From contig GG745352.1 in assembly GCA_000151295.1 (NCBI GenBank), positions 820,402 through 884,401 of the forward strand: 64,000 bases of DNA, written 5' to 3'. A program made the position numbers and the translations under genes. This DNA is from Allomyces macrogynus ATCC 38327 (taxonomy: Eukaryota; Blastocladiomycota; Blastocladiomycetes; Blastocladiales; Blastocladiaceae). This document shows positions 57,136 through 64,000 of the stretch, piece by piece. Each line of letters opens with the position of its first letter. Within the stretch, counting starts at the first letter, position 1. The notes below the pieces were generated by a model. It was not told the origin of the DNA. It searched no databases and saw only the letters and a list, made by a program, of their open reading frames with translations.

Positions 57136-60100
57136 CTACGACGCACCATCTTTGAGCGGACCGGTGCTGACCGGTGCTGACCTGCGCCTGCGCTTGCCCT
57201 GCGGCTCGGGCGGGATCTCGCCAGGTGGCTCCACTGCGTCGCCACGCGGGTTCGTGGGTGGGTTCGCCGGCCGGTCGTGCGGGTTTGCGGGCGGGGTCGC
57301 AGGTGAGTCGTCCGGGTTCGCAGGCGAGTTCGCGGGCGGGCTTGCGGGCGGGTTCGCGGGCGGGCTCACGGGCGGGTTTGCTGGCGGGTTTGCTGGCGGG
57401 TTCGCGGGCGGGTTCGCAGGCGGGTTCGCGGGCGGGTTTGCGGGCGGGCTCACGGGCGGGTTCGCTGGCGGGTTCGTGGGCGGGTTCGCAGGCGGGTCAT
57501 CGCCACGGCGACGCGGTTGCAGCGGAAGAGTCCTTGGTCCAGCATCAATAGAAGACGGCCGCTTGTTGGCCTCGTCAATGTTGAGTCGCGCGGTTGCATA
57601 GGCCAGGAATGCAAGGAAAACTGGTAACGTGTACTTGGGTGCATGCGCTTTTAGTCGGGCAAGGAGGGCGTTCTTTTGCTCGTGGACAACAGACGACGCT
57701 CCCCCGAGAATACCGCGGTACAATCGCGCATCAAACGTCGCTGCACATCCGCTGTGCGCGCTGTAGTGGAAACCGTCGACGATTGCAATCGTCTTCTCAA
57801 AGAGTGTGGGGTGGCGGTTCAACGCGTATTCCAGCGTGTTGCATCTATGGTGGACGCGATGAGGACGAGGGAACAGACATGCAGACGGGGAAGGAATACG
57901 TGCGCATTATCATAAATAAAACACTTTGGCATCTTCACAAACCGCGTCACCAAAATCTGGAGAATACGGCCGTCAGTGTCTGCCGCAAACAACGCAAAAC
58001 CACAAAACGTACCTCAAAAAGGGTGCGTGGGGATTCTGCGTCCGTCATGGCTTGCCAGCCGAGGCAATTGCGGCAGCGCGGGCACCAGAGCAAGAGAACG
58101 CCGGGCCCAAGCTTCCCAGCTTCCTTGGCATATTTCGGGCATGGCGGATTGCGTCGGAGTTTGACGTGTGGAACTTGGCGACGAACTGGGAGTGTGGGGA
58201 ACACGGATCCGGTCTTGAGCGTCTCGTTCCAGTCGATCGTGTGACGCACGCCGCCTTGTAAATCAGGATCGACGATATCAATGAGCTCGAGGCCAGGTCG
58301 CTCATGCAGTTGGTCGATCTTGGCAAGTGCATTCGAGATGAATGCAGTGAACAGGGCGGTGGCAACTTGGCGAGGTGTTTGTCGGTTCTGTGCACAGAGC
58401 GTACCAAGCGGGCCAGCGCGTGCTTGCGCACTCGGAATTGTGCTGCACGAGATCACCGAGTCAAAAAGCCGCGACAAGATCGGTGCGTCACGTTCGAGAT
58501 GTGCGCGGAGCTGGCCGTCAGGTGCGCCACGACCACCGCGACGGCAAAAGTCGCGCAGAGCAGCACGCACTGCATGCGGGATCAGGTTGCTGAGCGGCGT
58601 GCAAGTCTTGCCGCTGTGGATCGAGTCGATGAATGGCTTGAGCCGGTTGGAGGGGACCAAATCATGCATGTCCGCAACGATCACTGCGAGCAGCTGCACA
58701 ATTGTGGTCGAGTCCACAGCAAGGCACTGCGTGAGCACGAGATTGGCCGCTGCAAGGCGGTTTCGGTCCAGCTGCTCATCAGCGACGTCGCCATCTGGCG
58801 CGTCATCATTGTCAACGGCAACGACACCATTCGCGTCGTCAAGTGCAATCGCAAGCGAGATGCGCCGATGGATGGCCACACGAAGTGCCTTGACAAACGT
58901 TTCCTCATGGCCACGCTTGGGCGGATCGACATTGCGATCAGCGCGAACTGATGCGCGGTGCACCGACTCTCCACCGGACCATGGCTGCTGAAGCGTCTTG
59001 AGCCGCGACATCGCAATCGAAAGGACGATTCCATCGGCCGCGACCATCTCGAGCTTTTCCCCGGGCGGGCACATGCAGTCGAAGATGGCGGCATCAATGC
59101 GCATCAGGTACACGAATGCTGCGATCCATGATTGCAGCCGTGATCGAAGCCCATTCCACGTTTTGGTCAGGTCCGCAACCTCGTTGGGCGGTGCGCTAAG
59201 AATAGCAATGTAGTGCGCCACCTTGGCCGCCCACCATGACGAGACAGATGCACCCGACTCGCGAAACAGCTCGAGATATTCGAGGATCAGCTCGAATGCA
59301 AGCAGCGTGACGTTGTTCATGTTGACAATGCCAAACTCGCGCCCATCCCATGGCGAGACAAAGGCGCAGGCTGTGCAGCGCCACGTGAGCAGCCGCACGG
59401 GCTGCACATGCGCAAGCGTGAAGACGGTTGCATCAAACGATGTTTTGGCGCATCGCGACCCACACTTTGCACACAACGGGGTGTGCGGTACGGCAAGCAC
59501 AATGCCATGCGCAATCTCGTCCGTGAGGGCTGCTGCATTCGAGAAATGCTGCACGAACCACGCCATGCCCTTCATGGATCGGCCTTGCCACATGACGTTG
59601 AGGGCCGCGTCACGATTGATATCGCTGGCGCACGGGTACGGCACAGACGACACAATGCGGGTGGGTTGTGCGGGTTGATTGGCATCTGCTTCAACACCAA
59701 CAGGATCGACATCGGCGTCAACACAAGCATCATCGACCACCAGGTCGTCATCAGCATCCACCCCGCCGCCGTTGTCGCTTCCCGACCCGTCTGGAACCAC
59801 AGCGCCGACTGCCAAGTCGGCAAAATCAGGAGAGTCGAGGGAGGAAAGCCGCCTTGCGTGTTGGAGGTGCGCACATCTGCCCCTTGTGGTAGAGGAACAG
59901 GTGCCACACACAAGCGAGAAGGAGCGCCATGACGTCTGAATGCGCAGGACAACTCGGAGCACGCCTTCGTCGTGGTCGTAGTCGAGCAGCGCCTTGTCGT
60001 ATCGGCTGAGCATTGGATTGTGAGGGTGGCGTTGGCGCCGCAGAAGTGAGAAATGAGAAACCGCAAATGGACCAGGACGACCGTGATCAAGAGACAGTTT

Positions 60101-60583
60101 GCATTGTCCTTGCGCATTCCAAAACAAACGCGACAAAATCTTGGCGTGCATTTCGATAATCGTTGTCGGTAAAGTCGAAATGGCCTCGATTTCGATGAGC
60201 TGGTCAACAACAATGTGGAGCACATGCACGCACGACAAGAACGTCGTGAGCAGCGACAGTGCACACTTGCGATCGCTGCCGTCAATGTTGCCAGACTCGA
60301 GACCACCATGGAGAGCGACGTCGTAGAGCCCACTGGATGGACACGAGCTGCAGGCGGCGCATACACGTGGACGCCCATTGATGAGCATCTTGAACAGAAG
60401 AACGACGGCAAACTTGCCATTCTCCTTGATGGCTTCGGCAAAGGCAGTGTTCGCATAGAGGCGATGCACCGAGTCTTGCTCGCCGACATAATCACGTACC
60501 GCCCAGACGCGGACGGCACGATCCGCGGGAAAGCTGGGGAAGCGGATGATGCGCTTGCCAAATGAGCGGTGGTCGATTTTCAT
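57136..60583 (-). CDS. KDZ (Kyakuja-Dileera-Zisupton) family transposase, apparently intact
   Basis: Three exons, complement(58013..60583), complement(57904..57956) and complement(57136..57844), give 1110 residues. The first intron is GTACGT...CAG; the second has a GC donor (GCACGT...ATAG) and is the only join that keeps the frame. Seen: Cys pairs in the N-terminal half (CAKCGSRCAK...WRCTACAF), a possible first catalytic Asp in MVAADGIVLSI, then CPKYAKEAGKLGPGVLLLWC, GWQAMTDAESPRTLFE-ILVTRF, CFIYDNA-CNTLEYALNRHPTLF and IVDGFHYSAHSGC. These are the order and spacing of KDZ transposases (ESPRxxFE, YDNAC, DRFHxxxHxxC, with Gly here for Arg). The C-terminal 120 residues are PPAN tetrapeptide repeats and a basic end (GKRRRRS), perhaps a nuclear signal. 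Start ATG 60583. It should act in the nucleus on the long inverted repeats. Confidence 0.85.
57318..57495 (-). repeat. 12-bp coding minisatellite (PPAN units) in the transposase tail
   Basis: About 14 units of GGCGGGTTCGCG type on the plus strand, encoding PPAN/PPVS on the minus strand, in phase throughout. Confidence 0.85.
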
Positions 60584-60593
60584 TGCGCGGAAA

Positions 60594-61010
60594 CTATTTG
60601 AGATTGATGATCAGGGGCATTCCAACATGCTCGCAGCATTTCATGCAGACATACTCGAGCTGAGCAAGTGGATCATTTTGGAGTGCACGCCCAGGGTCAG
60701 CGCCAAGGTAGAGTGTGGGCGTGACGGAAATTGGTGTTGCAGCCGGCGGGAGGGGTGGAGAAGGTGGCGGCAGCAGCGGCGGCGACAGTGGTGGCAATGG
60801 CGGTGGCAGCAGAGGCTGCATGTCAATGGGGCCGTTGGCATCGTGAGCATCGTCGACTTGAAGGGCATCGTCTGCATCAGGAGCAGTGGGGACTGGGCCT
60901 GGCTGACTGAGAGGGATTGTTATCAACGCGAGCGACCGGATTTTGCGGCCATCCTTCCGGATTGTGTATGCACTCTTGTACGCCTTGAGAGCGAGTTTGC
61001 GTGGCTTCAT
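60594..61010 (-). CDS. Short KDZ-element frame upstream of the transposase
   Basis: 139 codons from ATG 61010 (MKPRKLALKAYKSAYTIRKD). A basic N-terminus, a Pro/Leu-rich middle and a Cys pair near the end (YVCMKCCEHVGMPLI), with the stop 11 bp before the transposase ATG. The CxxCC near the junction would suit the N-terminal zinc-binding region of KDZ proteins, so this may be a 5' exon of the transposase. However, I found no GT...AG pair giving the right phase, so I list it separately. Confidence 0.4.
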   Translation of the reverse strand: MKPRKLALKAYKSAYTIRKDGRKIRSLALITIPLSQPGPVPTAPDADDALQVDDAHDANGPIDMQPLLPPPLPPLSPPLLPPPSPPLPPAATPISVTPTLYLGADPGRALQNDPLAQLEYVCMKCCEHVGMPLIINLK

Positions 61011-61096
61011 GGTTGTCGTGTCGTGTTCAGCAGAATGTGCTGTGATCAAGTGGGATGGTTGACTTGGTGTCTGCTCAATTGTTCTAACCTGCAATG

Positions 61097-62243
61097 TTCA
61101 CGTTTTCTCACTTGTCAATGACATGGACGAAACTTGACAAAAGAAGCGCGCCTCAACTGCTCGATGGTCTCTACACGGAGCAGCGATTTGACTGCACACT
61201 GATCGACACAGCCACGGTGCAGAGAAGGACAACCTGCCAACAAGACGGCTCAACATGCCGGCAGTGGGGAAGACCTGCACAAGGATAAAATAGCAGAGCA
61301 TGCAAATGCGCCGCTCAGACAGGCAAGACAGCAACAGCGCACAAGAGTGGGACAGCGCGCAAGAGCAGGATGGCGCGCAAGAGCAGGATGGCGCGCGAGA
61401 GCGGGACGGCGCGCGAGAGCAGCATGGCGCACGAGAGCAGAGCGGCGCACGAGAGCAGGGTGGCGCGCGAGAGCTGGACGGCGCGCGAGAAAGGGACGAC
61501 GCGCGAGAGCAGCGCGGCGCACGAGAGCAGAGCGGCGCGCGAGAGGAGGACGGCGCGCGAGAGGAGGACGGCGCGCGAGAGCAGGACGGCGCGCGAGAGG
61601 AGGACGGCGCGCGAGAGGAGGACGGCACGCGAGAGCAGGACAGCACGCGAGAGCAGGACGGCGTGAGCGGCCGCTGCACCAACCAGTCGCCAAATCACTT
61701 CATTCACATCAGCAAAACAAGGAATAAACCCAGCAATGGAGTGGGAGAGAAGGGTGCACGCGCGCACGTCTGCATGCGCCAGCAATGGTCACATAGCCAC
61801 CTCCACGCAGCGGCCTCCCCAAGACTGGCAGTGGCCTCGCGGTGATGCCCTGAGGTGCGCACAGTTGTCGGCAATCGCCCTGCAGGATTTGGGCGCGCGG
61901 GTCAGCGTGCAGCGTCGGCGGGATGGTCGGGTGGTGCTGGCACCATTGTGGTTGGGTCGGGCGGAAATTGGCCATTCAGCCCCGCGCAACTGCTGCGCTA
62001 GACGCTGATCACGATGCTCGAATTATTGCAGCGTGTTGCGGGCATGCTGGATGGGTGGAGCGCAAGCGCATGGTGGGTTAAAAGTGGGTGGTATTTTGCG
62101 TTGCGGCACCTCAAGAGGTAAAGGTTTGAACCGGGTGGCCCGTGTGAGTGACAACGATCTGGTTTCAATCTCAACGATCTGAACGCAACGAATTCAACGA
62201 TCTAACACCAATAGTAAGACCAACTGCTTACACGCGCCATTGA
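61097..62243 (-). repeat. Right terminal inverted repeat of the KDZ element
   Basis: About 1.15 kb, inverted relative to 51852-53380. The inner boundary is at the shared CACGTTTTCTCACTTGTCAA block, the outer end at CGCGCCATTGA. Confidence 0.85.
61340..61665 (+). repeat. 18-bp tandem array in the right arm (about 18 units)
   Basis: Units of GAGCAGGACGGCGCGCGA type. Frames through it give EQDGAR repeats on one strand and SRAVLL-like repeats on the other; I regard these as non-coding consequences of the array. Confidence 0.85.
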
Positions 62244-62744
62244 CGCCGTACCGTGATCCGACGTTTGGGGTAAGCGACCTGTTGGTGCGCATGTCGCCGA
62301 TGCGGTCAAGAAGGTGTCGCTCGCCGAGCTGTGGCACGCGCGACTCTTTCACGTTGGTCATGATCGCGTTTCGGCCGTGTGTACGCTCGAGCATGGCGTC
62401 AAGGACGACGTCGGTGTGGCTAAGCCGCTACACGAGTGTATGACGTGTCTTGTGGCCAACGCGCGCAGCCAGCCGCATCCGCTGCGCCATTTGCGTGCGA
62501 ATCGACTATTCGGCGTCCTCCACGCTGATTTGGTGTCGATGAAGACGGTCAGCATGGGGGGTGTCAACTACTTTGCGACAGTCACGGACGAGTACTCACG
62601 CTGGTGCTTCATGCTGCTTCTCCGGCGCAAGGGCGACTTTGGACCGCAGTTTCTCGATTTGCTGAAGCACGCTGAGTCGTGTTGAGTTAGCCACTGCACC
62701 AAAACCTGTTCAAGGACAGCAGTGCTGGATTCACCATTCCAACA

Positions 62745-62758
62745 CTCCCCCTGAAGCC
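62745..62758 (-). promoter_or_regulatory. Polypurine tract of the TRIM
   Basis: On the minus strand, GGCTTCAGGGGGAG ends exactly at the start of the terminal repeat, the position of a plus-strand primer. Confidence 0.7.
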
Positions 62759-62878
62759 AGTATCTGCTGCAACTTCAGTTACCTGGGGTCAGCTGGAGGG
62801 GCGAGGATTCCTTTTTCCCCCTCTTTTGGGCTCCAAATGTCAACCGTCGCAACTGGGGTTCGATCCCAGGACCTCTGC

Positions 62879-62897
62879 GCACACAGGGCTCATAACC
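62879..62897 (-). promoter_or_regulatory. Primer-binding site of the TRIM
   Basis: On the minus strand, GGTTATGAGCCCTGTGTGC directly follows the LTR end CTCAACA. The first 14 bases are identical to the copia primer-binding sites in this window. Confidence 0.8.
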
Positions 62898-64000
62898 TGT
62901 TGAGTTAGCCACTGCACCAAAACCTGTTCAAGGACAGCAGTGCTGGATTCACCATTCCAACAAGTCGTTCTTCGGCGTGTCTGCGGGCCGGCTGCACAGC
63001 GACCATGGTGGCGAGTTCATTGGCAACAGTTTACGCTCGATTCTGCTCTCACGTCGCATGCACTTGTCGACAACGTCTCCGAACTCGCCAGAGACAAATG
63101 GGCTTGCCGAGCGGACGCAGGGTGTGCTCAAGTCAATGGTGCGTGCGGCCATGATGGCCGCCAAGGCGCCGGATTCCCTCTGGCCAGAGTGTGTGCGCGC
63201 GGCGTGCTATGTGCGCAACCGTGTGCCAAGTGACTCGCTCAGTGGTCGCTCGCCATACCAGGTTGTTTTCGGCGCGTCGCCCAACATGTCGAAGTGCAAG
63301 GTGTGGGGCTCGCTTGGTGGCGCTGTTGTTCCAATGATGCAGGTGCGTCCGGGCGTGTCCAAATTCGCTGCAGGTGTGGCAGTGTGCACGGTTGGTTATG
63401 GAGACAAGTTGCTGTGGGTCACACGTGACGGCTACAGCGTGTGGGACGGACAGAAGGTGTTTGTCACGCGCGATGTCAAGTTTGCCGAGCGGCTCTGTGT
63501 TGCAGAGTCGCGTGTTGTTGCTGGTGCTCCTCGCACGTTGCCGTCGGCCAAGGTCAAGGTTGGGTCGCCCGTGCAAGTTGATTTGGGGTCGCTGGACATG
63601 CCGTCGACTGTGGTCGATGGCGTTGGTGGCGATCAAGTTGTTGACGAGGAGATTGGGCGTGGTGCACGGCGTGATCAAGTTCAAGTGCCTATGGCGGTTC
63701 CGGATCAACTTCCTGCAGGCAACCTGATTGCCGAGCTCCCACTGGCGGGGTCGGCTCTGCAGCTCGATAATCTGCAAGTCGGTGAGAGACCCGGCTTGCC
63801 GCAGATGGGACCAGGGGACCAAATTGGGGGCCCTCCCAAACGTGAGCAAGCCCGGGTCGTCAAGGCCGATACACAAAAAGTGAGCAAAGGGAGGTTTTGG
63901 AGCTCTTCGACCAGATGCTCAAGTGCCCATCGCGCGCCAATTGCCCCGATTTCGCGACCTACAGCCCGAGTCGCTCGCCGTTTTGATCCCCAATCCAATT

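Larger units (their letters stand above)
51852..62243 (-). mobile_element. 10.4-kb KDZ-type DNA transposon with long terminal inverted repeats
   Basis: The outer ends are inverted copies (TCAATGGCGCGTGTAAG at the left, its complement at the right) that continue inward for more than 1 kb. Inside are a multi-exon plus-strand gene (53463-56160), a minus-strand KDZ transposase (57136-60583) and a short minus-strand frame (60594-61010). The element splits the copia reading frame between the pre-integrase and integrase parts. I could not see a target-site duplication next to the repeat ends (left flank ACTAGGT, right flank CGCCGTA). Confidence 0.85.
62680..62962 (-). mobile_element. TRIM (terminal-repeat retrotransposon in miniature), 283 bp
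   Basis: Two identical 65-bp terminal repeats (62680-62744 and 62898-62962; TGTTG...CAACA) enclose 153 bp. Direct repeat AGTCG flanks it (62675-62679 and 62963-62967). On the minus strand a primer-binding site follows the first repeat immediately and a purine-rich tract precedes the second. No coding capacity. Inserted in the copia integrase gene. Confidence 0.9.
49662..64000 (+). mobile_element. Ty1/copia element 3 (innermost), interrupted by two other transposons, right end outside window
   Basis: LTR c, primer-binding site, gag with zinc knuckle, protease, pre-integrase and integrase, in copia order (integrase before the reverse transcriptase, which should lie beyond 64000). The coding region is split at 51852-62243 by the KDZ transposon and at 62680-62962 by the TRIM. 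The 5 bp before the LTR are TTCTC. Confidence 0.8.
62244..64000 (+). pseudogene. copia integrase, element 3 (interrupted by TRIM; continues past window)
   Basis: HHCC zinc finger (LWHARLFHVGH...HECMTC), then catalytic Asp in FGVLHADLVSM, second Asp in RLHSDHGGEF and Glu in ETNGLAERTQGVLKSM: a complete DDE set once the TRIM is removed. Without the TRIM, GCTGAG-TCGTTC reads directly through (LLKHAESFFGVSAG). Downstream blocks (WGSLGGAVVPM, FAAGVAVCTVGYG, KVFVTRDVKF) match the copia integrase C-terminal region. Reverse transcriptase is not reached. Confidence 0.8.

Noticed and set aside
61300..61845. Frames encoding EQDGAR or SRAVLL repeats in the inverted-repeat arms
   Set aside because: They arise from an 18-bp array whose length keeps several frames open on both strands; no start context or conservation beyond the repeat.
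51830..62260. Possible target-site duplication of the KDZ element
   Set aside because: Flanks ACTAGGT and CGCCGTA do not form a direct repeat; another copy is needed to define the ends.
62840..62900. tRNA-like sequence (GGTTCGATCCC T-arm and CTCATAA anticodon-type loop) on one strand, A/B-box-like motifs on the other
   Set aside because: Arms are in the wrong order on the plus strand and no acceptor stem forms on either strand. The anticodon-like part is the primer-binding site of the TRIM.
63133..63876. 247-codon minus-strand frame near the right end
   Set aside because: Antisense shadow of the copia integrase C-terminal region.

Overview
The window is nuclear DNA from a GC-rich eukaryote with many short introns (about 60-120 nt, donors mostly GTACGT, GTGCGT or GTGTGT). 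The gene set suggests an early-diverging flagellated (zoosporic) fungus. It combines a secreted, probably GPI-anchored GH18 chitinase and a glycogenin with cilium-associated families (an adenylate kinase 9 homologue and an LRRC51 homologue) and a class C GPCR. My best guess is Blastocladiomycota (Allomyces or Catenaria type), but this is inference from gene content and was not checked against any database.

Regions. 0-1.6 kb: 5' part of a glycogenin gene on the minus strand. 4.3-11.3 kb: a tandem array of four F-box/leucine-rich-repeat paralogues on the minus strand, most or all decaying (frameshifts, in-frame stops, one large internal deletion); a fifth, diverged relic lies at 31.5-33.3 kb. 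11.7-12.8 kb, 28.4-29.5 kb and 30.2-31.2 kb: three copies of a multi-pass membrane protein family, the middle one broken. 14.0-16.0 kb: chitinase with a 6-nt microexon in its catalytic motif. 17.8-21.0 kb: large LRR protein. 23.3-25.0 kb: unknown proline-rich membrane protein. 25.3-27.8 kb: divergent pair SEN2 (tRNA-splicing endonuclease) and LRRC51. 34.1-35.2 kb: F-box plus EF-hand protein. 36.6-41.3 kb: adenylate kinase 9. 41.5-42.9 kb: head-to-head fragments of a cytochrome P450 and an enoyl-CoA hydratase. 43.8-46.9 kb: class C GPCR with a PH domain on its tail.

From 47 kb to the right end the DNA is a nest of transposons. Three Ty1/copia elements appear to sit one inside the other (LTRs starting at 47573, 48423 and 49662). 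CpG content falls steeply from the innermost to the outermost copy. The innermost copia element was interrupted by a 10.4-kb DNA transposon with terminal inverted repeats over 1 kb long (51852-62243). That transposon carries what I reconstruct as an intact 1110-residue KDZ-type transposase and a second, multi-exon gene. The copia integrase was also hit by a 283-bp TRIM element (62680-62962) with a 5-bp target duplication. The copia elements and the TRIM share a primer-binding site that matches the anticodon-arm half of initiator tRNA-Met. Solo LTRs of both families lie elsewhere in the window (33337-33513 and 46960-47019).

Exon joins were found by eye from frame continuity and GT/GC...AG sites; none was confirmed by transcripts. 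Some frameshifts could be assembly errors.
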